From Streptomyces sp. V4I2 (GTDB taxonomy: Bacteria; Actinomycetota; Actinomycetes; Streptomycetales; Streptomycetaceae), in the NCBI RefSeq assembly GCF_030817655.1, contig NZ_JAUSZM010000003.1, positions 1,488,001 to 1,552,000 on the forward strand: 64,000 nt of DNA. The letters run 5' to 3'. Below are positions 35,780-44,552 of the stretch, piece after piece (position 1 is the stretch's first letter; every line of letters starts with the position of its first letter). Made by a program: the position numbers and the translations under genes. Below the pieces are notes generated by a model. It saw only the letters and a list, made by a program, of their open reading frames with translations. It was not told the origin of the DNA and did not search any database.

Positions 35780-36310
35780 ATGAACGCGACCCCGATCGAC
35801 ACCACCGCCCTCACCGAACTCGGCGTGTCCGACCGCCCGTTCCGGCCCGAGGAGTGCGCGGACCGGGCCCGCCGCGCGGCGGCCTTCGTCGACACCGGCG
35901 CGCTCGACCGCTCCGGCCCCGGCTCGTATCTGCTGCTGTGGCGCGACGAGCACTCCGAAGCATGGCTGAACACCTGGTGGGAATCGCGCGACACCGGCTA
36001 CCACGACCACCAGGGCTCCTGTGTCGGCGTGCACGTGATCGAAGGGACCGCCTGGCAGGAGGGGTTGCCGGTGGGCGGCCCGCGCCGCGCCCGCCGGTAC
36101 GGGCCCGGAGAGTCCTTCGGCTTCCCCGGCTCGGGCATCCACCGCATGGACCACGACGCCGGCGCCGTCACCGTCCACGTCTACTCGCCGCCCCTGCAGG
36201 CCATCGGCCACTACGAGATCATCGACGGCGAACTCCATCGCACGGCGGGCCCCGCCGACGAAAGCTCACCCGCGAGCCCCCGGCTGCTCGACGTCCTCAA
36301 CGCGATCTGA
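35780..36310 (+). CDS. Cysteine-dioxygenase-like thiol dioxygenase
   Basis: This 176-residue cupin of the cysteine dioxygenase family has iron ligands in YHDHQGSCVGVHVIEG (His-x-His) and in the later strand AVTVHVYSPPLQ. The same strand carries the Tyr that assists catalysis in known members. GSGIHRMDHDAG precedes it. It would oxidise a thiol to a sulfinate using O2. The start is ATG 35780, because GAGGAG stands six bases before it; an earlier ATG at 35774 sits directly on that site. It ends just before a strong inverted repeat. In this locus it suggests that the imported substrate or an intermediate carries sulfur. That link is inference. Confidence 0.85.
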   Translation: MNATPIDTTALTELGVSDRPFRPEECADRARRAAAFVDTGALDRSGPGSYLLLWRDEHSEAWLNTWWESRDTGYHDHQGSCVGVHVIEGTAWQEGLPVGGPRRARRYGPGESFGFPGSGIHRMDHDAGAVTVHVYSPPLQAIGHYEIIDGELHRTAGPADESSPASPRLLDVLNAI

Positions 36311-36325
36311 CCGACTGCGCGGGGC

Positions 36326-36360
36326 GTGAGATTCGCACAGACGGGCCGTGCGAATCTCAC
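36326..36360 (+). terminator. 13-bp stem hairpin after the dioxygenase gene
   Basis: GTGAGATTCGCAC (36326-36338) is perfectly repeated in inverted form as GTGCGAATCTCAC (36348-36360) around a 9-base loop. It starts 16 bases after the dioxygenase stop and closes the catabolic run. There is no T-tract, which is common for Streptomyces terminators. Confidence 0.75.
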
Positions 36361-36570
36361 CTCCAGCCGGTGACAGACGAACGATGTCCAAGCCTCGCGC
36401 CCTGTCATCGTGGGAGGTGAGAAGCCCGGGAGGGCGGCCTGACATCCCCGTCTGGAGGCTGCCGTGGACAAGCGGGCTGTGGCTGCTGGTCACACTCGGC
36501 CGGATCCTGGAGGCGGCCGGTCGGGGGTGACGGAGGCGGCGCCGCCGCCCGAGACGCCGACAGCGGAGCA

Positions 36571-37352
36571 GGCATCAGCCCACTCGCAACGGCACACACG
36601 CCGGGCGGCACACTCCCCCGGGAAGCCGCGTCGAGCTTCGCGGTATCACCTTCGGCTATGCGCCCTCCGCGGAACCGGTCGTCCGGGATCTCGACCTGTC
36701 CCTCGCGCCGGGCACCCACCTGGCCGTCGTCGGCCCCAGCGGCGCGGGCAAGTCCACGTTGACCGCGCTCATCGCCGGGGTGCTCGAACCGCAGGCCGAC
36801 CAGGTGGACCTGGGCGGTGTTCCGGTCCGCTCCCTGGGCATGGACCGACTCTCCCGGTCCCGTGTGCTGATCCCGCAGGAGGCATACGTCTTCGCCGGGA
36901 CCCTGCGCGAGAACCTCGCCTATCTCCTCCCCACGGCCACCACGCCCGACCTCGACGCCGCGGTGCACGCCATCGGCGCGGACCCGCTCGCCGAACGCCT
37001 CGGCGGTTACGACGCGGCCGTGAACCCGGCCCTGCTCTCCGCCGGTGAGCGCCAGTTGATCGCGCTCGTCCGCGCGCTGTTGCCGCCCGCACGGCTGGTG
37101 CTTCTGGACGAGGCCACCTGCCACCTCGACCCGTCCGCCGAGTCGGTCGCCGAACGGGCCTTCGCCTCCCGCCCCGCCACCCTGATCGTCTGCGCCCACC
37201 GGATCAGCTCCGCCCTGCGCGCCGACCTCGTCCTCGTCATGGACGGCCCGCGCTGCCGCCTCGGCACGCACGAGCAGCTTCTGGCCGACTGCGCGCTGTA
37301 CCGCGACCTGATCGGCCACTGCGACCGTGCGACGGCCGAGGTCCGGAACTGA
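36571..37352 (+). pseudogene. ABC exporter remnant, ATPase domain
   Basis: The nucleotide-binding domain of an exporter-type ABC protein is readable. It runs from VELRGITFGYAPSAEPVVRD through Walker A (VVGPSGAGKSTL), a Q-loop (VLIPQEAYVFAGTLRENL), a degenerate signature (LLSAGERQLIALVRAL) and Walker B (ARLVLLDEATCHLDP) to the stop at 37352. Upstream, GISPLATAHTPGGTLPREAA lies in a different frame, so a frameshift occurs near 36630. The transmembrane half is gone. No start codon precedes Walker A in the ATPase frame before an in-frame stop at 36528. The only ATG, at 36759, lies beyond Walker A. The gene is inactive. Confidence 0.75.
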
Positions 37353-37417
37353 TCCGCGGTGGGGTCGGTGACAGGACCAAGGCGGAGAGGCCGCTGCCGA
37401 GCCCGACGGTCCCGCCG

Positions 37418-37993
37418 CTACAACCAGCCCGACTCCCGGGCGATCCGGATCGCGTCGATGCGGTTGCGTGCCCCGGTCTTCCTGGAGACCGCGTTCAGGT
37501 GATTGCGGACCGTTCCCACCGACAGCGCCAGCCGCTCGGCGATCTCACGCGTCGGTGTGCCGTCCGCCGCCAGCCGCAGAACCTCGCGCTCTCTCGACGT
37601 CAGCGGGCTCTCCGCCGAGCAGAGCGCCCGCAGCGCCAGTTGCGGGTCGATGAACCGCTCACCGGCCGCCACCTTGCGCACTCCCTGGGCCAGGATGGCG
37701 CAGGGGCCGTTCTTGCCGACGAGGCCTGCGACGCGCAGCGCCAGCGCCAGCGCCAGTCGCAGGAAATCGGGCGTCGCCGAGCCGGCCACCAGCAGGGTCC
37801 GGCACTCCGGCAGCCGGGTGGTCAGCTCCTGCGAGGTGCCGAGCGCCCCGTTCTGACCACCGTCGACGTCGATGACGACCACGTCGGGCCGGTACGACAG
37901 CGCCCGCGTGACCGTCTGATCGTGGCCCGGTGCCCCGGCGACCACCTCGATGTCCTCCTCCTCCGTACGAAGTATCTCCGGCTTTCCACCCAA
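37418..37993 (-). pseudogene. Truncated NarL/LuxR-type response regulator
   Basis: The C-terminal LuxR helix-turn-helix is complete (PLTSREREVLRLAADGTPTREIAERLALSVGTVRN). The receiver domain starts abruptly at LRTEEEDIEVVAGAPGHDQT, so the first beta strand with the acidic pocket that binds magnesium is missing. The phosphorylatable Asp appears as VVIDVD. The frame opens at a TTG with no ribosome-binding site. No sensor kinase adjoins; the neighbouring exporter gene is also decayed. If expressed, the protein could not be phosphorylated normally. Confidence 0.65.
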
Positions 37994-38095
37994 TTGCCGG
38001 AAGCCGCCCCCAGGAACCCGCGAGAAAGCTCACCTCAGCTGCGGCCGGATTGGCCCGCCAGCACCCGCCGGGTGACAGTCGACGAACAAGTCCTC

Positions 38096-41000
38096 TCAGT
38101 CGACGGAGAAGTCCTCGAAACCGGCGATCCCGCGGGTGCCGGTCCAGCCGTTGGCGGCCGTCATGAAGACGCCGATGTCCTGGGTGTCGGCGACGCCGCC
38201 CGGACTGGCGGTGCCGACCTTGGTCCAGGAGACGCCGTCCCGGCTGCACTCGCCGGTGTACGTGTTGCCGGAGCGCGTCAGCCGCAGATGCACCGGGGCG
38301 GCGAGAGCACCGGCAAGTTCGATGGCGTCGAACTGGCCGTTGCCGTCGGAGTCCCAGGACAGCGCGCAGCCGTTGGACGGAGTCACCGCCAGATTGACGT
38401 AGCCGGACGAGCCTCTGCCGTTCTCGGAGAGGTCGTTGCGGACGATCAGCCCGGCGCGGGCCCAGCCGCCCGTGGTGTCCTGGGAGGTGACCTTGACCGT
38501 GGCGGTCGAGGACGACCCCAAGGCGGCGGCCCGGTAGACCGTGCCGAACTCGTTGGTGCCGCCCCACAGGTCGGCGCCCGCACCCTCGATGGCGATCGCA
38601 TCCCCCAACTGGCCGAAGACCGCGTCGTTGAAGGAGGCGGTGCGGTAGGGCTCGCCCACTCCGGTGCCCGCCATCAGACGGACCGACGCCGTGGCCGTGC
38701 CGCGCGTGCCGCCGCTCCGGTAGGACGCGCTCACCGGCACCCGGGAGATCAGCGCGCCGGTGGCCTGGGTGAGGGTGACCGTGAAGGTCGCCGAGAAGGT
38801 CTCGCCCGGGGCGACCGACGCCGTGGTGGTGGTGCCGGCCGGCTCGGCGGTCATGCCCTCCGGCACGTCGAGGGACAGCGTCACGTCCGTCGCAGGACCG
38901 AAGCCGTTGCGGTTGGTGAACGCCATGGTGACCGTGACCGGGCGGCCCTCCGCCACCGCGCCCCGGTCGGCGGAGGCGGTCAGCGTCACCTGGTCCGGAT
39001 TGGTGGCAAGGGTGTCCCGGACCTGCCGGGCCAGCTTGTGGACGTCGCCCGACGTCGTCACCGGGTAGCTGTCGTGCTGGTGGGCCCAGCGGTCCTCCAG
39101 CGCGAACCAGTCGATCTCGGTGGGCTCCCGGCCGTCCGCGAGCGCGGCGGCCAAGTCGGAGAAGTACGTCTTCCAGCGCGTGTAGTAGAGGCCGCCGACC
39201 AGCCCCGCCCATTCCCGGTTGGCGTAGTCGTGCAGCCCTTCTTCACTGCTCTCCCGGCCGCCCCAGGTGGTGATGATCGACCGTGCGTCGTACTCCAGTT
39301 GGTCCTTCTCGGCCCTGGTGCCGCCCCAGGCCCGGGCGTCGGCAAGCCAGCGTCCGAGCAGGTGCTGCGGCGACGTGGCCAGCACCTTGTCCATCAGCTT
39401 CATCCAGCTGAGCCAGGTCTTGGTGAGCCGGTCGAAGCCGGCGCGGTCCCCGGCCTCGTACGCCGCCTTGATGCGGGGCAGCAGCACGCGGCTGCGGTTG
39501 GACAGCACCTGACGGGTCACGTCGGCGAGGTCGTAGGCGTAGGCGGAGCTGTCGCGCAGTCGCGGCGCGACCTGGAGCAGTTCGGTGAGGGCCGCGTCGA
39601 AGACCGTGGTGTCGTAGCGGTCGGCCTCCGGGCCCCAGGCGGCGGCCTTGTTGGCGCCCAGGCTCGGCCGCGCGCCGAACAGCCCGTCGGGCGCCTCGCT
39701 CCACGCGTCCTTGCGGGTCATGTTGTACGCGGTGTCGCGGATCGTCTTCCAGGCGGCGACGGCGTGCGGGTCCTCGCCGCCGTACCGGGACACGGCGTAC
39801 GCGGCGAACCAGTCGTCGAGGTCGATGGTGCCGGGTGTCCACGCCAGGTCGGTGAGGAGCGCGAGCGCGGGCGCGTTGTTGTCGGCGGCCTCCGGCATCG
39901 CCGCGATACCGGCGAGCGCGCTGCCTTCCTTGTCACGCCACTTGGGGTACTGCTCCACCCAGTCCGGGGCGTTGGCGCCCATCGGGGTGTGGCCGCCGAA
40001 GTTCCAGATGCTGCCGAAGGCGTACGGGGTGCCGCCCCAGTCGCTCTCCCGGTCCGTGACGGTGGTGTAGCGGTCGGACAGGCCGTCCACGACCAGCATC
40101 CGGGACTTGTCGACCCCGTCGAGCAGCGCCTTGGAGGGGTTGGACTGCCAGCCCAGGATGGCCCAGATCGCGCCCGGGTGGGCCTTCTGGAGCGCCCCTT
40201 CGACAGCTGCCGCGGCCTCGTCCACCGGGACGTCACCGGGGTTGCCGCCCTCGTGCAGGAGATCCATCTTGTACATCGTGCTGTCGCCGAACCGCTCCGA
40301 CTGGGCCCGGTAGAAGGCGGCGGACACCTCGTCGAAGGCCGTGGTGCGCGGGTCGAGCCAGTCGGGCCGCTTGAAGGCGCCCCAGGGGCCCTGGGGGACC
40401 ACGGCCGCGTCCCCGCCGTGTTTGGCGACGAAGTCGTCCGGCACGGTGCCGAAGTAGCCGGGCAGCACCGGTGTCATGCCCAGTTCCCGCACCCGGTCGG
40501 TGATCTTCCGCGCGAGGTCGGCCCGGCGCTCGATGAGCTGCCGGGACACCGGACCGCCGAATCCCGACATGTTCTGCAGCAGCCACCACGGCTGATGGGC
40601 CGGTGCCGGAATCCACGCCCGCATCTCGGCGTCCGAGTAACCGAACTGCCGGAAGGTGTCGTAGTAGACGGCGTCGCCGCCCGTGTAGACCAGCACCCTG
40701 TTGATGCCGTGCAGCGCGAGCACGTCCAGCTCGCGCTCCCACGCGTCCCAGTCCCGGTAGGGGCCGGTGTAGCCGTCGTTGGTGTCGTTGAGGGCGAACC
40801 GGTGCGGCACGTTCGCCGATCCGGTGATCTCCCCTTCGGGGGCGGGCAGCAGCCTGGGGAGGTTCAGCTGTTCGCCGTTCCAGGAGATGTCGGCCTTCGC
40901 CGCCCGCGCGAGATAGGTGTTGAGGCCGGTGAGCAGCACCGCCGGGCTGGTGCCCTCCACGGTGATCGCCCCGGCGCGACCGGTGACCTTGAACCGGTCG

Positions 41001-41224
41001 GCGCCGCCGGCGGCCGGCGCGCGCAGCGTCACCTGCCGGTGGTGGTCGGGCAGCAGCCGTCGGACCGCGACCGACGCGGGGGTCGTGTCGAACGGCTTCG
41101 CGACCGTGTCCGCGGCCGCGGGTGCGGCCTGGGCGCCTGGCGGCGGGGTCAGCAGCACCACTGAGCCGAACGCGGCGGCTCCGGTCAGCAGGCTTCTGCG
41201 GCTGAGGTGTTGATTGCCTGTCAT
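38096..41224 (-). CDS. GH89 alpha-N-acetylglucosaminidase, exported
   Basis: This 1042-residue enzyme is predicted to release alpha-linked GlcNAc from glycans. A Tat signal peptide (SRRSLLTGAAAFG) ends near residue 33. The catalytic region matches the NAGLU family: INRVLVYTGGDAVYYDTFRQ, NMSGFGGPVSRQLIERRADL, LGWQSNPSKALLDG and GSIWNFGGHTPMG. After about residue 700 come an Ig-like/NEW3-type module (PVTVTMAFTNRNGFGPATDV) and a C-terminal jelly-roll module related to modules elsewhere in this locus (SWDSDGNGQFDAIELAG). It is the last gene of the long minus-strand glycosidase operon, 25 bases after the module protein upstream. Confidence 0.92.
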   Translation of the reverse strand: MTGNQHLSRRSLLTGAAAFGSVVLLTPPPGAQAAPAAADTVAKPFDTTPASVAVRRLLPDHHRQVTLRAPAAGGADRFKVTGRAGAITVEGTSPAVLLTGLNTYLARAAKADISWNGEQLNLPRLLPAPEGEITGSANVPHRFALNDTNDGYTGPYRDWDAWERELDVLALHGINRVLVYTGGDAVYYDTFRQFGYSDAEMRAWIPAPAHQPWWLLQNMSGFGGPVSRQLIERRADLARKITDRVRELGMTPVLPGYFGTVPDDFVAKHGGDAAVVPQGPWGAFKRPDWLDPRTTAFDEVSAAFYRAQSERFGDSTMYKMDLLHEGGNPGDVPVDEAAAAVEGALQKAHPGAIWAILGWQSNPSKALLDGVDKSRMLVVDGLSDRYTTVTDRESDWGGTPYAFGSIWNFGGHTPMGANAPDWVEQYPKWRDKEGSALAGIAAMPEAADNNAPALALLTDLAWTPGTIDLDDWFAAYAVSRYGGEDPHAVAAWKTIRDTAYNMTRKDAWSEAPDGLFGARPSLGANKAAAWGPEADRYDTTVFDAALTELLQVAPRLRDSSAYAYDLADVTRQVLSNRSRVLLPRIKAAYEAGDRAGFDRLTKTWLSWMKLMDKVLATSPQHLLGRWLADARAWGGTRAEKDQLEYDARSIITTWGGRESSEEGLHDYANREWAGLVGGLYYTRWKTYFSDLAAALADGREPTEIDWFALEDRWAHQHDSYPVTTSGDVHKLARQVRDTLATNPDQVTLTASADRGAVAEGRPVTVTMAFTNRNGFGPATDVTLSLDVPEGMTAEPAGTTTTASVAPGETFSATFTVTLTQATGALISRVPVSASYRSGGTRGTATASVRLMAGTGVGEPYRTASFNDAVFGQLGDAIAIEGAGADLWGGTNEFGTVYRAAALGSSSTATVKVTSQDTTGGWARAGLIVRNDLSENGRGSSGYVNLAVTPSNGCALSWDSDGNGQFDAIELAGALAAPVHLRLTRSGNTYTGECSRDGVSWTKVGTASPGGVADTQDIGVFMTAANGWTGTRGIAGFEDFSVD

Positions 41225-41249
41225 GAACGTCCTCTCAAAGCTTCTCGGG

Positions 41250-42146
41250 TCAGGCGACGGTCATCGCGAAGATGTGCAGAGCGGGGCCACCGCTCGGCAG
41301 GCCGTCGCTGACCTTCGGCAGCACGACGGAGTGCAGTTCCTTGTTCTCCAGATCGACGCCGAAGGTGTAGAGGCTGATGGGGTTGTTGTCCTGGCCCGAG
41401 GGGGTGTTGCGGTACGGCAGGACCACCGCGGCCGCGGGGTTCGCCCAGTACCAGTCGGGGACCTCGACGGAGAAGGCCTGCTCCGTGCCGTCCGCGTACA
41501 CGACCTTCCCGGACCCTTTGCCGTCGCCCCAGGTGGAGGTGCCGAGGAAGGCCAGCCGCGACCCGGTGCCGGACAGCCGTACGGTCTGCCCTGAGGACAC
41601 CACGTTGTCCTTGGCCCCGGGCTCGGTGTCCGGCCAGGTGAAGGTCGTCCCGCCGTAGGTGACCGAAGCTCCGGGAGTCAGTCCGACCGACGCCAGCGCC
41701 TCGGCGGACAGGCTGGAACGCGAGCCGTCGATGTCGGCGGTGGTGGTGGCGTCGTCGGAGGAGATGCCGGCGTTGTCGAAGGCACCGGCCAGCGACCTGT
41801 ACGGCAGTCGCAGCCGCGAAGTGGCGCGAGCGCAGTCGGCCCCGTCCTCGTGCACGTCGAAGAGGGCGTGCGCGATGAGCGGGACCACACCCTCGGCGTC
41901 GTCGGAGAGCCGGGTCTTCCAGGTGCGGGTCACCGACTTGCCGGGCGCCACCTTGCCGAGGGCGAAAGACGCCTGGCCGGAACCGTCCACGGAGAGATAC
42001 AGCACCGTGCCGCGCAGCGCGATCCGCGTGGTGTTGGTGAGCTCGGCCGTCAGTGTCACCGCCTGACCGGGCTCGGGGGCGGACGGCTCGATGGTGATCG
42101 AGACGGGAGGGCTGAGGAAGTCCTCCTCGGAGCGGTAGGGGCTCAT
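41250..42146 (-). CDS. Orphan accessory-module protein, NEW3 plus C-module
   Basis: This 298-residue protein has no catalytic domain. The first 110 residues form an Ig-like NEW3-type module (VTLTAELTNTTRIALRGTVL). The rest resembles the terminal module of some Streptomyces GH92-type enzymes (TPGASVTYGGTTFTWPDTEP, then LPYRNTPSGQDNNPISLYTF). It begins MSPYRSEEDFLSPP, with no signal peptide, so export is unexplained. ATG 42146 overlaps the previous stop as ATGA. It could be a split-off tail of a once larger enzyme, or a coupled subunit exported piggyback with the Tat-targeted fucosidase. Both are inference. Confidence 0.75.
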   Translation of the reverse strand: MSPYRSEEDFLSPPVSITIEPSAPEPGQAVTLTAELTNTTRIALRGTVLYLSVDGSGQASFALGKVAPGKSVTRTWKTRLSDDAEGVVPLIAHALFDVHEDGADCARATSRLRLPYRSLAGAFDNAGISSDDATTTADIDGSRSSLSAEALASVGLTPGASVTYGGTTFTWPDTEPGAKDNVVSSGQTVRLSGTGSRLAFLGTSTWGDGKGSGKVVYADGTEQAFSVEVPDWYWANPAAAVVLPYRNTPSGQDNNPISLYTFGVDLENKELHSVVLPKVSDGLPSGGPALHIFAMTVA

Positions 42147-43096
42147 GCTTCCTCCGCCGTGAAGTGGTCGAAGACCGCCTGGACGGTCGTGCCGGGGTAG
42201 TTGAGGTTGACCGCGCTCGCGACGACGCCGGCGTCCATGGCGCCACTCGCCGAGGGGACGTTCACGCTCGCGATCTCGGTCCAGGAAAGGCCGTTGTTGA
42301 CGCTGGAGTACGCGGTGTACGTGGTGCCGTCGCGGACCAGGCGCAGCCAGGCGGGGTGGGTGGAGCCGCCGCCACCGGCCCAGGTGTCGAGCCGTCCGTT
42401 GCCGTCGCTGTCGGTCATGAACTCCAGGCCGAACGACTTCGACATGGTGAGTACGGCGTAGCCGCCCTTCTCGGGGGCGGTGAGGTCGTTGGCGACGGCG
42501 ATGCCGTACTTGGCGGTGGGGTTGTCGCTGCCGGTGAGGCTGACCGTCTTGACCTGCACCACGCTCGACTCGGCGGCGGAGCCGGGAAGGAGGATGCCGC
42601 CCTTCTCGTCGGTGCCGCCGGAGAAGTCGCGGCCGCCCGCCCAGATCACCAACTGGGTGCCGTACTGGCCGAACTTGGCGTCATCGGTGGTGGCGAACGT
42701 CCGGTACGGGTCCCGCACCCCGTTGGGCTCGTAGGGCACGGTGAACGTCTTCGCGGACCGCGCGCAGTCGCTGCTTTCCCCGTCGACGTCGAAGACCACG
42801 TGCGCGGTGAACGACACGTTCCCGGCCACGTCGGCCGGCATCGCCGTCTCCCAGCGCCTGGTCGTCTTCGCGCCGCGCCGCAGGTCGCCGAGCGGGATGG
42901 TCTTCGCCGCCGTGGTGGCGCCGGGGTCGATCAGGTGGAGCACGGCGTTGCGGAGCGGGAAGGGGCAGTCGTTGGTGAGGACCGCGGTGGCAGTGACCGT
43001 GTCACCGCCGGCCGGCTCGGCGGGTTCCGTGGTGACGGTGAGCGTGGGCCCCAGGGCGTCGAACTGGGTGCCGTTACGAGTTCCCATGCCGGTCAC
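42143..43096 (-). CDS. Orphan accessory-module protein, NEW3 plus jelly-roll
   Basis: This 317-residue protein has no catalytic domain and no signal peptide. Residues 10-130 make an Ig-like module (VTATAVLTNDCPFPLRNAVL). The remainder is the laminin-G-like module seen in three other proteins of this locus (GIAVANDLTAPEKGGYAVLT, then DSDGNGRLDTWAGGGGSTHP). The start GTG 43096 overlaps the fucosidase stop as GTGA, and its own stop overlaps the next module gene. It therefore lies between two coupled genes and may be part of a multi-chain fucosidase, or the detached tail of one. Confidence 0.75.
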   Translation of the reverse strand: MTGMGTRNGTQFDALGPTLTVTTEPAEPAGGDTVTATAVLTNDCPFPLRNAVLHLIDPGATTAAKTIPLGDLRRGAKTTRRWETAMPADVAGNVSFTAHVVFDVDGESSDCARSAKTFTVPYEPNGVRDPYRTFATTDDAKFGQYGTQLVIWAGGRDFSGGTDEKGGILLPGSAAESSVVQVKTVSLTGSDNPTAKYGIAVANDLTAPEKGGYAVLTMSKSFGLEFMTDSDGNGRLDTWAGGGGSTHPAWLRLVRDGTTYTAYSSVNNGLSWTEIASVNVPSASGAMDAGVVASAVNLNYPGTTVQAVFDHFTAEEA

Positions 43097-44541
43097 CGGG
43101 CCCAGTCGACGGTGAAGACGTTGGCGATGTCGCTGGGCAGGTTGGACGGGACGGTGATGTGGATCTTTCCGTCACGGCGGGTCCACCTCAGACTGCCGCT
43201 CGTGCCGAGCAGGCGGATCCGGGACGTGGCGCTGATGGGGATGTCGCCGGGCACCGAGAGGGTGCCGCTGGGCGCGCCCAGCACGATGATGTTGAACTTG
43301 CCCGGGGAGACGGTGTAGCGGACGCCGAGCGAGCCGCCCTCCTCCTCCGCCCGCACCCAGGGCGTCGACCCGTAGATCGCCGCACCGTTGACCTTCAGCC
43401 AGGCGCCGATGTCCCGCAGCCGCTCCTGCATGATCTCGGGGATCGTGCCGTCCGCCCTGGGACCGATGTTGAGCAGCAGGTTGCCGTTCTTGCTGACCAC
43501 GTCGGCGAGCAGCTGGATCAGGAACTCGGAGGTCTTGTAGACCTCGTCCGGCTCATGTTTGTTGTAGCCCCAGGAGTAGCCCATGGTCATGCAGCACTCC
43601 CACTTCTGTGGGTCCATCGTGGGGTTGGTGCGCTGCTCGTACGTCGCGAAGTCGAAGTGGGTGTCGAACCGGTCGTTGATCACGACACCCTTGGGGTTCT
43701 TACGGTTCTTGGCCTGGCTGTAGTAGTGGGCCATGGGTTCTTCGCTGCGCCACGGCGGGTTGCCGGTGGGCCGGAACCACTGTCCGTCGGCCCACAGCAG
43801 CTCGGGGTCGTAGCGGTCGATGATCTCGTAGAGCTGCTTGAGTTCGTAGTCGCCTATGTAGTCCTCGACCGGCTTGTAGCCGGTCATCGGGATTTCCTTG
43901 TCGGTGTAGAAGTTGCGCATCGGCCGGCCGATCGCCGGGTTGAAGTACTCGCCGAGCGAGTAGTACAGGCCCGGGCGCACGGTGCCGCGCTTGCGGGCCG
44001 CGGTCATCAGCTCACCGACGAGGTCGCGCTTCGGGCCGTACGCCACGGAGTGACGGTCCGTCACCTTGCTGGGGTAGAGGGCGAATCCGTCGTGGTGCTT
44101 GCTGGTCAGTGCGAAGTACTCGGCGCCCGCCTGCTCGAACAGCTTCACCCAGGCGTCGGGATCGTACTTCTCGGCCTTGAACTGCGGGATGAGGTCGTCG
44201 TAGGTGACGTCCTCGCCGTAGGTGTCGCGGTGGTACTTCCACTCGGCGGTGTCCTTGGTGCTCTGGTACCAGAGGTACCACTCGGAGGCGCTTTTCGGCG
44301 TCGCGCCGGCGATCACCGAGTAGATGCCCCAGTGGACGAAGATGCCGAACTTGGCGTCCTTGTACCAGCGCGGCACGGGATGGGTGTCGAGGGACGCCTT
44401 GGTGGGCTGGTAGTCGGGTATGCCCGGGGTCCCGGACACAGCGCCCTGTGCGAGCGCCTGGGCGGTGCCGGGCGGGGCGAGCAGCACCGCGCCGCCGAGG
44501 GCGGCCGCGGTGGTCATGAAGTGTCTGCGGTCGACTGCCAT
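43093..44541 (-). CDS. GH29 alpha-L-fucosidase, Tat-exported
   Basis: This 482-residue exported enzyme is predicted to cleave terminal alpha-L-fucose. The Tat signal is MAVDRRHFMTTAAALGGAVL. The GH29 pattern follows: PVPRWYKDAKFGIFVHWGIY, YFALTSKHHDGFALYPSKVT and the nucleophile region DPELLWADGQWFRPTG, with Asp in WADG. The chain ends with VFTVDWAR, a natural GH29 end. ATG 44541 is preferred over the in-frame GTG 44556 because AAAGGC precedes it and it gives a clean Tat signal. Members cleave alpha-1,2, 1,3, 1,4 or 1,6 bonds; which one applies here is unknown. Confidence 0.92.
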   Translation of the reverse strand: MAVDRRHFMTTAAALGGAVLLAPPGTAQALAQGAVSGTPGIPDYQPTKASLDTHPVPRWYKDAKFGIFVHWGIYSVIAGATPKSASEWYLWYQSTKDTAEWKYHRDTYGEDVTYDDLIPQFKAEKYDPDAWVKLFEQAGAEYFALTSKHHDGFALYPSKVTDRHSVAYGPKRDLVGELMTAARKRGTVRPGLYYSLGEYFNPAIGRPMRNFYTDKEIPMTGYKPVEDYIGDYELKQLYEIIDRYDPELLWADGQWFRPTGNPPWRSEEPMAHYYSQAKNRKNPKGVVINDRFDTHFDFATYEQRTNPTMDPQKWECCMTMGYSWGYNKHEPDEVYKTSEFLIQLLADVVSKNGNLLLNIGPRADGTIPEIMQERLRDIGAWLKVNGAAIYGSTPWVRAEEEGGSLGVRYTVSPGKFNIIVLGAPSGTLSVPGDIPISATSRIRLLGTSGSLRWTRRDGKIHITVPSNLPSDIANVFTVDWAR

Positions 44542-44552
44542 GAATGTGCCTT

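Noticed and set aside
36759..37352. Independent 197-residue ATPase gene
   Set aside because: The ATG lies after Walker A, and the upstream sequence continues the same domain, so it is a fragment of a broken exporter gene.
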